DNA of 64,000 nt, from positions 19,496,385 through 19,560,384 of the forward strand of contig NC_092705.1 in assembly GCF_964275005.1 (NCBI RefSeq). Direction: 5' to 3'. Below, one piece after another: positions 36,301 to 45,500 of this stretch (the stretch's first letter is position 1; every line of letters starts with the position of its first letter). Under the pieces are notes generated by a model, which searched no databases, was not told where the DNA came from, and saw only the letters and a list, made by a program, of their open reading frames with translations. The translations under genes and the position numbers were made by a program. This DNA is from Diadema setosum. Its lineage: Eukaryota; Echinodermata; Echinoidea; Diadematoida; Diadematidae.

Positions 36301-37380
36301 CTGATGTAATAACATATAGAGTGTGTGGCAAGAATGTATATAGAAATGTTTGTAAGTTTTGATGAACTTTATTCACAAAATATACATGATGGGCACACAT
36401 GCAGTGCATGGGTCTGCAAAGGTAGCCTAGTAATGTACTGGAATTTACGGTGAGCCCCGAAAAAATTCAATTCAAAATCTAACGGTCAATAAAGATGTAC
36501 TAAATGTTACTTTCCACGTTCAATACTTTATGGGAGTTTCTAAAATGATACTCTCTTCAACATACCACTGTGTTTATACAACTCTTCATTTAAGGCATGC
36601 AAATGGGATTCCCTACCTTTAAGGATTTTTCTTGAAATTTAACGTATGCACATATTACGCAAGAGAGATTCTCTGGGAAAGTTTTTGCCAAAAAGGTCAA
36701 GTGAAAATGCTAAATTTCTCTTCTTCCTCCATATCTCGGAAGTGCTCAAGGTACCATCATATAACGTGGTACATATTTATGCATGTACTACCTGACAGTG
36801 ATTCTCTCGGGAATTTTAGGTTCATGGGGCCAAAGGTCAAGGGTCACTGGCCAGGTTAAAATGCTAAAATTTTACTAGAATGCTGAAATTACACTTTTTC
36901 TCCATACCATGGGAAATTACTCAATGCATAAACTAATAAAAGGATCAGAGGTCAAGTAAAAATCCTCAAATCCCCAAATACCTGGTCCCTTAATATACAG
37001 TTAGCCATTCATTCTATTTGATAAACCTAGTTCAAGGAAAGTGAACACTCAACACATTTGTAACAAACATGTCATTGTAATATTTAGCCAGTTATATGAA
37101 ACTGTTGTCACACATTGTCAAGATGTATTATAGACCTATTGGGAGAACCATGCATAATGGCAGAGGCATACCAGTTGCCATAGTCACATTTCTAGTTTAA
37201 ATGTTATTTTTCCTTGAATATTTTGTTTACGAAGAAGTAGTTGATTGAAAGGATTAATGTAGGATATATCTGTTCTTTCTCTTTTCCATCATCATCATTG
37301 CAGGTGCATGGCCGGTTCTAATAGACGCCTTTGTAGAACATGTCAAGCAGTCCATTCAGGGGAAGAGCACAGCAGTGTGA
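18249..37380 (+). CDS. DCUN1D1: DCN1-like protein (DCUN1 domain), complete seven-exon gene
   Basis: Joined exons: 18249-18251, 18363-18576, 20267-20435, 21252-21382, 27677-27759, 32556-32652, 37304-37380. All six introns are GT-AG and the sum is 774 nt, i.e. 257 residues plus TGA; human DCUN1D1 has 259. DCN1-like proteins act as co-E3 factors for NEDD8: they bind the acetylated N-terminus of the NEDD8 E2 and the cullin, speeding cullin neddylation and so activating cullin-RING ubiquitin ligases. Residues about 8-45 are the UBA-like helical domain; about 60-248 are the PONY/DCUN1 domain with [26 protein letters not shown] and [17 protein letters not shown]. The three acidic-patch positions used for cullin binding (human D211, A235, D241) are present as D210, A234 and D240. 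The gene resembles vertebrate DCUN1D1 and DCUN1D2 equally and may be their common counterpart. The start has A at -3 and G at +4. Confidence 0.96.
18363..18576 (+). CDS. DCUN1D1: DCN1-like gene, exon 2 (UBA-like domain)
   Basis: Codes for residues 2-72, from [14 protein letters not shown] to LDQLYRRYK. It contains the whole UBA-like domain and the linker into the PONY domain. The acceptor is TTTTAG, the donor GTTTGT, and one base of the next codon is carried over. Confidence 0.95.
18577..20266 (+). other. Intron 2 of the DCN1-like gene
   Basis: AT-rich, no internal gene. A moderately GC-rich stretch at about 18640-19150 is full of GTGCTCCAA / GAGTGCTC words, some in inverted order, and may be an old foldback element; clear ends were not found. 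Confidence 0.6.
20267..20435 (+). CDS. DCUN1D1: DCN1-like gene, exon 3
   Basis: Codes for [35 protein letters not shown] and [20 protein letters not shown]. These are the first helices of the PONY domain. The acceptor is TGTCAG and the donor GTGAGT; phase 2 at the end splits a glycine codon. Confidence 0.95.
20678..20725 (+). mobile_element. hAT-like terminus, partner end not found
   Basis: CAGGGCTCAACACTAGTGCC in intron 3 resembles the ends at 40485 (minus strand) and near 29917, which share (CAGGG)CTC-ACA-TA followed by G/C-rich GTGGCC-type sequence. No matching inverted end was located, so only the terminus is annotated. Confidence 0.4.
21252..21382 (+). CDS. DCUN1D1: DCN1-like gene, exon 4
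   Basis: Codes for [20 protein letters not shown] followed by [20 protein letters not shown] and KSL. The [15 protein letters not shown] stretch is nearly identical to human. Acceptor TTACAG, donor GTAATG; one base is carried over to the aspartate of exon 5. Confidence 0.96.
21953..27223. mobile_element. 5.27-kb TA-flanked inverted-repeat element in intron 4
   Basis: TA at 21951-21952 and 27224-27225. The ends are inverted repeats of about 36 bp: TGTGTGACGCTCCAACAAAA then TGAGTCATAAGTCGCA on the left, TGTGATGCGCTCCGTCGGAA then TGAGTCAAAAGTCGCA on the right. Same plan as the 694-bp element at 6156-6849 (TGTG ends, a CAAAATG-like block, an AAGTCG block). The interior has scattered frames below about 110 codons and no transposase motif I recognise, so it is non-autonomous or decayed. 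It fills most of intron 4 and explains that intron's size. A T/G-run junction lies at 25843-25862 inside it. Confidence 0.75.
27677..27759 (+). CDS. DCUN1D1: DCN1-like gene, exon 5
   Basis: Codes for [20 protein letters not shown] and DEWCQFLK. Acceptor TTTCAG, donor GTAAGT; the exon ends on a codon boundary. Confidence 0.96.
27760..28802 (+). other. Left part of intron 5
   Basis: AT-rich, no gene, repeat array or inverted repeat recognised. Confidence 0.5.
28803..31598. mobile_element. Pogo/Tigger-like element with internal tandem array, intron 5
   Basis: TA flanks both sides (28801-28802 and 31599-31600). The left end is GAGTCAATTTTGCTTACCTC; the right end on the minus strand is CAGTCAACTTCACATACCTC. 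Further in, CGTCGGATAAGCCGAA occurs in both arms in inverted order, and AGTCCCGA / TCGGGACT blocks do too. The TCGGGACTGA-GAAAAT word is shared with the shell at 1462-7733, so the two are related. No transposase is coded. A hAT-like end (AGCTCGACACTAATGGTGGT) sits at 29917, next to the array. Confidence 0.75.
30005..31080. repeat. Tandem array, unit about 71 bp, about 15 copies
   Basis: CAGCTCCG-A-GATGCTAAAATA followed by AATGTCGGATGTTTGCTTTT and GGAAATGAATAACGGTAA-ATT recurs at about 70-75-bp intervals (landmarks near 30020, 30091, 30166, 30236, 30302, 30375, 30446). Units diverge by about a tenth to a quarter. Alternating unit types suggest a higher-order period of two. Minus-strand frames of 65-91 codons across it are repeat read-through. 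Confidence 0.9.
31601..32555 (+). other. Right part of intron 5
   Basis: AT-rich with a (TA)n run at about 32518-32534 followed by T17 just before the exon 6 acceptor, serving as an unusually long polypyrimidine tract. No gene seen. Confidence 0.5.
32556..32652 (+). CDS. DCUN1D1: DCN1-like gene, exon 6
   Basis: Codes for [20 protein letters not shown] and [12 protein letters not shown] plus one base of a glycine codon. It carries D210, the first cullin-binding acidic-patch residue. Acceptor TTGTAG, donor GTATGT. Confidence 0.96.
32837..33296 (+). repeat. AGCTCACC-family hairpin repeat, degraded copy
   Basis: Begins AGCTCCCCTGATCGC and ends with GATACTCGGGTGAGCACGAG and GCCCGGGTCTCTTG, matching the ends of the longer copy at 33320-34631. 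The last bases form a hairpin (GAGAC with GTCTC). The 85-bp TTAA mini-element at 32923-33007 is inserted in it. Confidence 0.7.
32923..33007 (+). mobile_element. 85-bp TTAA-flanked mini-element, copy 1
   Basis: TTAA at 32919-32922 and 33008-33011. The ends CCCGTTGAGGACG and CGTCCTCAACGGG are perfect 13-bp inverted repeats. TTAA plus CCC ends is the signature of piggyBac-type elements. The 59-bp middle contains GTCTATGGGAAATGCATGTT, shared with copy 2 at 39753-39837. Confidence 0.88.
33320..34631 (+). repeat. AGCTCACC-family hairpin repeat, long copy with internal repeats
   Basis: Opens with AGCTCACCTGAGCC, then GGCTCAAGTGAGCT, a 5' terminal stem-loop, followed by TCGTCCAGCGTCCGTCGTGC. The interior repeats a unit of CCAAACTTGGCAGGTA-CATCC, TGGGCACCATGCCCCACCTG, CTCTAGAACCAGAAGTGAT and GGAATCAGGGGTGCCC-like blocks about three times at 180-340-bp spacing, rich in G and C runs. 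It ends at GATACTCAGGTGAGCGCATG and CCCGGGCCTCTTG. No coding frame is supported. Similar repeats are widespread in marine invertebrate genomes to my knowledge; the class is not certain. Confidence 0.75.
34663..34693. repeat. Poly-T run joined to poly-G run
   Basis: 19 T followed directly by 12 G, right after the hairpin repeat and a GTT-rich stretch. Confidence 0.9.
34694..35518 (+). other. Possible foldback block and third AGCTCACC-family fragment
   Basis: At about 34748-35355 the ends CCTTAAAAGGGAA and AATTCCCCTTAAAG face each other, and GATGATGTCATC near 34934 faces GATGACATCAG near 35158, so this may be a degraded foldback element. From about 35360 to 35512 the right end of the AGCTCACC family recurs (ACACCATGCCC, ATACTTGGGTGAGTGCTTGA). 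Confidence 0.45.
35519..37195 (+). repeat. AGGTCA-rich repeat, copy 3, intron 6
   Basis: The left end TTATACCTTCGCCACAAAGA is a diverged form of the TATGCCTCCGCCATGAAG end of the other copies. The right end TGGCAGAGGCATACCAG...CACATTTCTAG stops at 37195. In between are many GGTCAAAGGTCA words (near 35828-35855, 36001 and 36828-36843) with CATATCTCGGAA and ATTCTCTGGGA-TTT blocks. An unrelated stretch near 36060-36620 interrupts it, making this copy longer than the ~1.3 kb of the others. Confidence 0.75.
37304..37380 (+). CDS. DCUN1D1: DCN1-like gene, exon 7 and stop
   Basis: Codes for [20 protein letters not shown] and KSTAV, then TGA. It holds A234 and D240 of the cullin-binding patch. The ending KSTAV is close to the KSTTV of human DCUN1D1. 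Acceptor TTGCAG. Confidence 0.97.
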
Positions 37381-37915
37381 CGATAAATGCATCTCTCCTT
37401 CTTGTCTCCTGTATGCCTCTCCTTCCTGCCAACTGCTTCACATTTTTATTACTATTATTATTTTTTGATAATTTAGTAATTCTCATGTAAGTCTGATCTT
37501 TGAGTATGTTTTCCCATTGATTTATTGAGAAACACAATTGTGTCACAATCATGCAAGGTGTGCTGCTCATGCTGTGATTTGTTTTAAGAATTGTTTGTGG
37601 TGTTGCACTTCATACGCAGGAGATACCATGGCACCAATCCCCCTTGTGTATTTTCAAGAGGAGTGCATACTAAATTAAGTGTTTCAAATGCACAGAGGCT
37701 GTCCCCCAAACCAGCAGTCTGGCCTATCTAGACAATGAGATTTATTGAACATACTTGCTCACTGCATGCATCACCTAATCAATCTTGGCTGCAAATTTGA
37801 TGTAGTTTGTGAAGGTATATGTGTATATAAGAAAAAGTTATCAGATTTAGCCATAAAATCTTCTACCCAAAGCCACTGGAAATGAATATAAATAAAATCA
37901 CTTTCAGATTTAAGT
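37381..37915 (+). other. Probable 3' UTR of the DCN1-like gene
   Basis: Non-coding sequence follows the stop. The first good AATAAA lies at 37891-37896, which would give a ~530-nt 3' UTR. Transcript data would be needed to fix the end. Confidence 0.4.
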
Positions 37916-39748
37916 TATTTCTTTAACATGTAGCAGTGATGATAGTAGTTGATTTACCTAAGTTGGAATGAATTCATGAGTTACCTTTCACTCTCTCATT
38001 ACCTTGGTAATTCACTTCCATACACCAGACAAGTTCAGCTTGACTTTGTAATAAAAGTCAGCTCCTTCTTGTCTTTTCCAATGTTGAGAATGTACCATGA
38101 TGCTTTTGACTGTGATTATAATGATTAGTGGTGATGCTGATGATGATAGTACTGAGGAAGATTTTAATGATGAGGATGGTGATGACATTGACAATAATGA
38201 CAATAATAATTGAAATGATTATCATCATCATAACTTCAACCCAATATATCATTATCATTCTTATTCTTCCATTGTTGTGAAAGGAAGTGAGTAGTTGGTT
38301 GTGTACAATGTCTGATGATGGCGGGAAGGTGTTTTTCTTGCTTCACTGATCATCCAACTAACTCGCCAAACTACAAATTTGTTATCATGCTACCATGCGA
38401 AAGACATCCGATTGGTGAATTTTGGGAGCCAAGATGCCAAAGCCATGGGGACGAAGAAACAGGAGAATTATATCAACTGAGGTACAATATGCATTAGTAC
38501 TATAAAAAGTGCTGCTGTGTATTAAAACATGTGTTTCATTTCAAGTCACGAAATGTGAAAATCGGATCTGAATTTTGTTTTAAAGGAAACTGGATATCAG
38601 AGATTGCGGGTCCTCTTCATGTCAGTGCATTTGCAAACTAATGATAAACACATTGCAATTAGTTGCTATGGTACATACAGTTTGGTAGCAATTGTCATGG
38701 TGGATGCTCAGTTGATTCTTTTAGTCTCATTCTGTGTGACTTTGCAGTGAGGGAGCTCTGGAAATTATCTTTATATTGACCAGTATTGCAAGATATGTGA
38801 ACCCATTACACATTATCTTTGAAAAGAAAAGAAAAACCAGTCTTGAAACCTATTCATTATAGTTGTTTATGTATATCGTCTAATTTACCAAGTCATGTTC
38901 ATTTGTAACTCGAAGAAAACAGTAATTCTGCTGTTCTGACAGTGGTGTTGTGAGATGACTTCAAGTAACTGCATGTGTTTAGATCAGATGCATATAAAAA
39001 GCAGTTCCTCTCCTGTACAGCTTTCAAGTCACTGTTGAGACCATGCTGTCTGTATTGTATTGCTACAGTGTACATTTGTTGATTGCAAATCATGATCTGT
39101 TCAGACACTATTTTAGGTGCGACAAAAATGCTCGGAATGCTCAGAATCTGCACAAGTCATCTAGCCTGTGATGTACAAACAACATTACTACCTATAAAGT
39201 ATCATATAAGTTTTCATGGAGAGAATAAATTTCAGTTTGACTCAAATCAGTAGGAAATCTCTGGTTTCTTAGAATCCATTGTTGGAAGAATGGTGTGTTG
39301 CCTTACAATTTTACCCATTTACACATAGAATGTCTTTTGTGCTATTACACAGGCATGGAAGATAATGCCTGGTTACTTTATCAAGCTTTCCTATGAAAAG
39401 TTGTTAGTCCAGTCGAAGAAGTGGCTGTGTAAATATCAGCCTGTGGAATAACAAGTCCAGAGTCCCTGCCATTGCAACTTCAAAGAAGAGTACAAAGTTG
39501 TCAATACTCGCCACTCTTTTTCTGCATTCATTACTATTATTGCATCAAGAGCAGAAGTTTCCCATTAAATCCAACAGTTCTTCATTCTTTTTGGTAGGTA
39601 TGTAATAAAATAATCCTATGATCCAATAGTTACATATAATTTTACAACACTGCTCCTGACTCTTCTCTCTTTCTCTCCCTCTTTCTTCCCTCTTTCTCTG
39701 TCTGTCATTCCCTCAAGGTCTCCCACTTGTGTTCTGATTTTTGTTATA
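37916..39748. other. Intergenic DNA with a trinucleotide-like tract
   Basis: At about 38115-38245 the sequence is an impure GAT/AAT/CAT tract that reads as low-complexity frames on both strands. No gene is supported in the rest. Confidence 0.5.
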
Positions 39749-39752
39749 TTAA

Positions 39753-39837
39753 CCCGTTGAGGATGAGTCCTGAGTATACTCGGGCAGGTGTCTATGGGAA
39801 ATGCATGTTGTAGCAAAATCAGTCTGTCCTCACCAGG
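39753..39837 (+). mobile_element. 85-bp TTAA-flanked mini-element, copy 2
   Basis: TTAA at 39749-39752 and 39838-39841. Left end CCCGTTGAGGATG, right end TGTCCTCACCAGG, now with a few mismatches between arms. Same length and same interior (GTCTATGGGAAATGCATGTT) as 32923-33007. Confidence 0.86.
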
Positions 39838-40249
39838 TTAATGCCAGTAGCAATGTACATCACCAGAAGCATGTTAAACATGAATGATGCAATGCAGTAA
39901 TGCTGGGGAGAGGAGGGGGCTCACTTATGTGATGTCTTTTTGCTTATGTCTTGAAATCAAAGTCACATTGATGTCATATGTGACAGGGAGATGTGTGTGC
40001 TCTCCCTCAAGGGGTCAAGGGTCATATGAATGCAGACATACCACTTATTGTGCTAGTCTCTATGCACAGGATGTTGGGAATAATGTTTTATTTTTAATTT
40101 TTTCTCAATCCAAGGATGTTCCTTTCTTTTTAGAATCCAAGGATATTCCAACAGGATCGTGCTACAGCAAGCATAGTACTGCTGCTGTGTAATGTTACCT
40201 TGCATTAAGGCATTGAGTCGTAATTTATATGTTATTTTGGATGCTTGAG

Positions 40250-40485
40250 CATGGTTTGACACTAACTTTTTCTCTGGTGGCCCATTTGGGCAGCTAAAAT
40301 CTTTAAATCTGAAATTTTGGTGGCACAAAAAAGAAATGTAGGGGCTCGAAATCAACGGAAATGTAACAATCTATTTAAAATGGATTCGAGGGCAAACCAA
40401 GCCACCAAAATGTAGTGGTTTTGGAAATTTGGTGGCCAGACATATATTTTTAGTGGCCCCGGGCCACTGCTAATGTGGAGCCCTG
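40250..40485. mobile_element. hAT-like MITE with GTGGCC-rich arms
   Basis: The right end read on the minus strand is CAGGGCTCCACATTAGC followed by AGTGGCCCGGGGCCAC; the left end is CATGGTTTGACACTAAC followed by CTGGTGGCCCATTTGG. The arms are imperfect inverted repeats. The interior repeats TTTGGTGGC words. An exact 8-bp duplication was not found. Confidence 0.5.
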
Positions 40486-40994
40486 CTTTACTGAATGTAG
40501 AATGGCCAAGAGTGACTTTGATACTTCTATGTTAATATCTTGCAAATGAAATCTGCATGTAAACTTGAATGAAGAACATTCTCTTTTGTCTGCCATGACA
40601 TGATCATGTGATATGTATTATTTGATGCATGAATAGGAATTCCTCCAGATGCTGTGAATTGTCTCTATGTGTGTATTCTGGCATTGTGTTGTGAATCTCA
40701 GACATAGCTATTCTTCCCCGGGAGGTCCTACCTTGACCCTTTGCAGAGCAAACTCTCTGGTATGTGTAGTTTGCTGTCAATGTCAAGGACCAGTCTCTCC
40801 AAGTTGGCTGAAACCACTGATGTGGCTAGCAACTTCAGGCATCATTCAGTTTCCTTGGTGATACTTGATCCACAATCCTTCATGTATAATGGTCCCATTT
40901 AAGACTAGCTATCTGAATGAAATATTAAGATATGTTTACTGCATTGACTGTCATGTTATTCTATGATGAACCAATGTCTGTAAGGGATAGATTG
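40486..40994. other. Intergenic DNA, no gene recognised
   Basis: No supported frame or repeat. Confidence 0.4.
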
Positions 40995-40998
40995 TTAA

Positions 40999-41763
40999 CC
41001 CTAACATACCGGGGAGGGGCATAATGGCCCCCCCCCCCTCGATGAATTCCGCGACCATTCCGGCGCGCAATATTTTTTGACCGCGCCGTTCGCTGACTTT
41101 TTAATTTCAAGTCTCGCGCAACTTTTGAGACCATATTTGTCATGCCCGGGCATACCGTTCCAAAGCCACACCCCTTCAAAAAACTTTCGTCAACCCCAAA
41201 ATTGCTCGAAAACGTGATTTTGTGTACAAAGTCAATACAAATTGTGTTTATTCAATTAATTCATATAAAGATTCATATTTGTAATTTTAATAGCTGAAAT
41301 CAATTTATTTTAGTATAATTATGCTTCAGAAAATGTGTGTGACAAGTTCTGAAAAAACAACAAAATAAAAGTTCGTAAAAACAAAGAAATACATAAAGAA
41401 TTGATAAAACAATAAAAAACATAAATTAATTTTGATACTGAAATTTTTCTTAACGCACAAATATTTGGAATGTCACTAGGAATATTTACATCAAAAATCA
41501 GCATTCCATAAGCTTTTATAAGCCAATTACAGATGAAAATGAGTTTTTTTTTGCATATATTTGCATAATTAATTGATTTAAAATAGAAAATGCAATTTTT
41601 TTGAAAATTTAACTTAACAGTCTTGTAGATTACATCCGGCTTTATGTTCATGCAAAATTTTGCGCCGATCGCGCGATCAACGGCCGAGATCTGAAGGGGG
41701 GCCATAATGCCCCCCCCCCCCAGGAATTCAAGCTCGCTAAATAGCCCAACAGGTAAGTTAGGG
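40999..41763. mobile_element. 765-bp TTAA-flanked element, piggyBac-type ends
   Basis: TTAA at 40995-40998 and 41764-41767. The ends CCCTAACATACC and GGTAAGTTAGGG are inverted repeats with one mismatch, and both are followed inward by CATAATGG-type sequence plus a C run (41029-41038 and 41710-41721, inverted to each other). The AT-rich core has a 128-codon minus-strand frame at 41319-41705 with no recognised motif. The ends suit piggyBac-type transposition in trans. Confidence 0.85.
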
Positions 41764-41811
41764 TTAATCTCATAGCAGTTTCTTGTTTCCTGTCACTGTC
41801 CACAGATTTAA

Positions 41812-42182
41812 ATGGATGGTTTAGTTTTGGTTGAGATGGGGCTTCAGGTTTCCAATTTTTTTTTTTGTCTGAGATAATGATAAACCTCTCATGAAATATA
41901 TAAAAGCATTCAAAGTTAATTTGATGAAAATTGGTTTTGGAATGGCTGAGATACAGTTGTACATGTATCCAAAAACTAAAAGAAGGTGGGCCCCACCTTT
42001 TTTAGGACCACTTTTACTTTGTTTTTGGATATCTCAGCCACATCAAAACTGATTTCATCAAATAAACTTTGAATTCCTCTTAGAATTGTATGCTTTTCAA
42101 TATTCAAAAGTGGTTTCTAATTATCTTGCAAAAAGTTAGAATATCTGGATTCCCCGTCTCACCCAAATGTATACCATCCTTT
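41812..42182. mobile_element. TTAA-flanked foldback MITE, copy 1
   Basis: TTAA at 41808-41811 and 42183-42186. The ends ATGGATGGTTTAGTTTTGG and, inverted, AAGGATGGTATACATTTGG. The inside is an imperfect long hairpin: TTTGATGAAAATTGGTTTTG and GGCTGAGATA near 41920-41953 face TATCTCAGCC and AAACTGATTTCATCAAATAA near 42029-42066. Related to 58189-58535; a fragment of the same right end lies near 62057-62085. Confidence 0.78.
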
Positions 42183-42186
42183 TAAT

Positions 42187-42951
42187 CACAAGGAAGGTTT
42201 ATCAGTAGTAAAGTAGCTAGTAAGATGTTATTCCGAAACTATGGCGTTACCAGCTGTATTCCTCTCCCATCATATTGATTTATTTATAGTTCCCTCCTGG
42301 GGTGTGGGCTGCATCAAAGTTGAGTTATGATGCAGTGATTTATGTGCTTGCTGATTGGAAAGCCCCTATGTTGGTGTTTTGTGTTTCCAATCTGCATGGA
42401 ACTGTTTGTTTTCATTTCACCTGCCATGACAGATTTACTGCATTGAACCTCGGGTGTAGTTAGGTTAGCCACATCCCCATTCATATTGTGGAAGCAGAGC
42501 CCTTCTTTTGTCATGGTGTGGGGGTTGGGGCTTTTTCCAGCAGTAATATTACCCCACTTCCAGAATTTATGTCGCTTTGTCCACTCATTCCAAGTCTAAA
42601 AGAAAAATAACACATACCATATTTATTCCATCGATATTCATGAGCCTAAATGTCCCCTGATAACCATTCATTTCACCTGTGCTCTTAAGTCTTTGTCTAA
42701 AGCGTAAATTTCCCTGCTTTCTCTTTTTTCCTCTCCTCACTTGTTTTCTTCTTGTTAACTTGGCTAAACCGTGATTGCTATCAAGGTATAGCTGTCAAGG
42801 AAGGATAGCTATCAAAATGAATGATCTTGGCAAAATGTAACCGCATTGTCCTAGGAACTATCCATTACCTACACTATCTTGCTACCCCCTATATGCAAAT
42901 TTGAACTTTTGTGTGTCATCCATATTTTCCCTGTTGTTTCTCCCCTCCAAA
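42187..42951. other. Intergenic DNA, no gene recognised
   Basis: No supported frame or repeat structure. Confidence 0.4.
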
Positions 42952-42953
42952 TA

Positions 42954-43161
42954 TTGTAAAACGAGGAATGTTCGCGGGCATTTTAATTTCGTGAATTTCG
43001 CGAGCGCCAAGATTCGCAAAATTAAAATGCACGCGAAAGTTCTTGTCAACACTGTATGCATTGAATGCCAGTGGCAGTTTCGTGAAAATTTCATGCCTCA
43101 AAAAAGGCCGTCGCCTCCAATTCGCGAAAAATTCATGCCGCGAATATATCATGTTTTACAG
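42954..43161 (+). mobile_element. MITE with CGCGAA-rich interior, whole copy
   Basis: TA at 42952-42953 and 43162-43163. The ends TTGTAAAAC and GTTTTACAG are inverted repeats. Inside are GGCATTTTAATTTCGTGAAT and CGCAAAATTAAAATGC as an inner inverted pair, then GCCAGTGGCAGTTTCG. Copies at 57029-57235 and 1-140. TA duplication suits Tc1/mariner-type mobilisation. Confidence 0.85.
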
Positions 43162-43163
43162 TA

Positions 43164-44413
43164 GTCCGTGTGGTTAGTCTCTCGTCAAGATATTCATACA
43201 CTCTATCCCTAAAGACCAACCAAAGAGACACTTGCCTGTGTGTTTGTGTATAGTGGGGATGTTGCAAGGGAAGACTTGGCAAATAGCTGGTCCTTGCCAT
43301 TTTCTGCTGTACTTATAATGTTTCTACCATGTGTGGAATACTCTTATGTACAGTTTGTATTCCAGTACACTGTCTTTGTTATCTATTTTATTTTATTATG
43401 TATTTTTAAGGCTGTTGAGTGGGAAGGGGGGGGGGGGGGAGTTGGAGGAAAGAAGGAAACCTGTGGCATGTCATCTCTACTGGATGATGTGATGTACGCA
43501 CATGAATCTGTATGGCATGCAGATATTAATTAGTCTTCTTGAGTTATTTGTATATAATTATGACAATTAAATGTTATTTAACAAACCTTTATCTCACATT
43601 ACATATTAGTCAGATGGAGAGAAAAATAACTATGCATACGATCATTTGGACAATGTTACAGCTGCTGTTGATTTTATCTTGTTTGTTGAAAACAAAATGT
43701 ATATGTGTAGCATTTAACAGATGGTGGAATTGCAAGCATGACATATTCCAATGTGTGGTTGTGTTAATTTTTTATATAAGATTGTTTTTTATTGCTTTTA
43801 TTATAGCAAGAGATTTTTCTTTTTTCCCTAAGTTGTTGGAGACATTTTCAAGAGTTGTGATGAAAGAAAGAGAAGATGAGTGCAGCCATCAGACCAAGGC
43901 ATACATTTGGGTCTGTACCAGGTATTCATGTGCTGCTTTCTCTCTTTTGGATTGTCACTGAATCGGAGTGTACGTCCATGTCCTCTTTTAGCTAAGATTT
44001 CCTCTAGATACAACTTTCATCATCTGACCCTTCTATTCTGCATTCTCAACAGTAATGGTAGTACAAAAACAGAACCCCCGCCCCCCATGAAATACCTCAA
44101 GATTAATCTAAAAACAGACACAAAAGATGAGATTGTGACAAGCTTTAAAGTCATTCTGAACTAAAATCTGTCAATCCAGCATGCATGCAGACACATCAGC
44201 ATAGAGACAGCCAATAGAAAAGTATTGTGCCAGTTTTCTGCTTATTTGGTATTTACACTGTACACAAACACAAACACAAACACAGACACACATACAAAGA
44301 AGTACTGTAAATGATATCAATCCCTTTTGACACACCCCAACAGGCTAGCACATCAGCAATAAAATCAACAAGACTTACTGGCATGAGATAGGGGATATCA
44401 AGGCAACATGAAA
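43164..44413. other. Intergenic DNA, no gene recognised
   Basis: Contains a G11-type run near 43427-43439. A 140-codon plus-strand frame at 43539-43961 is AT-rich and hydrophobic by composition with no family motif. An AC/AAACAC run lies near 44262-44295. Confidence 0.45.
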
Positions 44414-44415
44414 TA

Positions 44416-44768
44416 GACCGATTCGGGTGCGTTGAGGGCAGCAGACAATTTGTGGCATTGGGCGCAGCCATTAGCTCAAATTGCGGTGTCCCAGCCTACC
44501 CCCCTCCTCTCCCCCACCCCACGGGCAACATGTTTATCGCGCACTTGTAGGAGGAGTACCCGCACTTGTAACAAAGGTTCGCGCATTAAGCGAGTGTTCA
44601 TGCACTCGGTACGCAACGCCTATTGGCTAAAACAACCGTGCGTCAGTTTTTTATTCCGTGCGCGTGCTAATGTAGGGAGGGGGTGGGGGAGAGGGGGGGT
44701 CAGCCGGGACATCGCAGTAATGGCGCTGCCCATGCCGATAATACACAAACCGCCTCACAGAATCGGTC
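44416..44768. mobile_element. 353-bp TA-flanked MITE with long GC-rich inverted arms
   Basis: TA at 44414-44415 and 44769-44770. The ends GACCGATTCGGGTGCG and, inverted, GACCGATTCTGTGAGG. Arms of about 100 bp remain alignable: GGCAT-GGGC-GC-GCCATTA and GTCCC-GC-ACCCCCCTC occur in both. The tops of the arms are C/G runs, so it could fold into one long hairpin. Confidence 0.85.
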
Positions 44769-44770
44769 TA

Positions 44771-45500
44771 TAGTTTTTGTTTATAAACAATTTCTTTAGG
44801 TCCCCCCCCCCTTGCAGTTTCACTTGCTACTATGCAGAATTTTCAAGTGACAGTTGTAAAGAAGACATACCAGTTATTAGAAAGTGAGCACTAATAGAAA
44901 CAAATTGACTGAATTGTAAACATTTGCATGCACCATGGCTTGTCTGTATGTGAAGATTCTTACTTGGATTTAAAGTGTATCAGTATGTTGAAAATTTGAT
45001 TTATTACAGTGGTGACTGGTTTTCTAATTATGTTTCCTGTAAGTACGAGTGTGAAGTTCTTAATGACTAGAAATAATGAGAACAAGGATTTAAATTGCAC
45101 TAAAAAGGGTATGCATCATGATTTTAGACTAGTCAATAGGCACTATCAATAGGAATCATTTCCACAGATTGGATATATTCATATGGGATGTGCTTTCTCT
45201 GGTCGCTCAAACTTTCTTCATAATACATACCTTATGCTTACATGTGTAGTATACGTATGTGTGTGATGGCTTGGCCAGCTGTAGCTACATACCATGCCCT
45301 CGCCCAATTAGCCGAGTGCAGGCTTGGGTGCACAATGCATTCCTTGGTACTTGATGAATGTATGTGGACGTACGGTACGTAGCATGCATGCTGCATTCAC
45401 GTTCGAGATTACATGGCTTAGATGATTTCATAACAGCTGCAATGACTGGATGCACGCATAAGAGCACGTTTACCAAGTTCATTTTGGAATGAACTTAGGC
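44771..45500. other. Intergenic DNA, no gene recognised
   Basis: No supported frame. Repeated GCATGCA and ACGTACG words occur near 45350-45390. Confidence 0.4.

Noticed and set aside
37308-37490. 60-codon frame starting in DCN1-like exon 7
   Set aside because: Wrong frame over a conserved coding exon.
41319-41705. 128-codon minus-strand frame inside the TTAA element
   Set aside because: No transposase motif; lies in the AT-rich core of a non-autonomous element.
43539-43961. 140-codon plus-strand frame with hydrophobic stretches
   Set aside because: AT-rich composition explains the hydrophobicity; no splice context or recognised domain.
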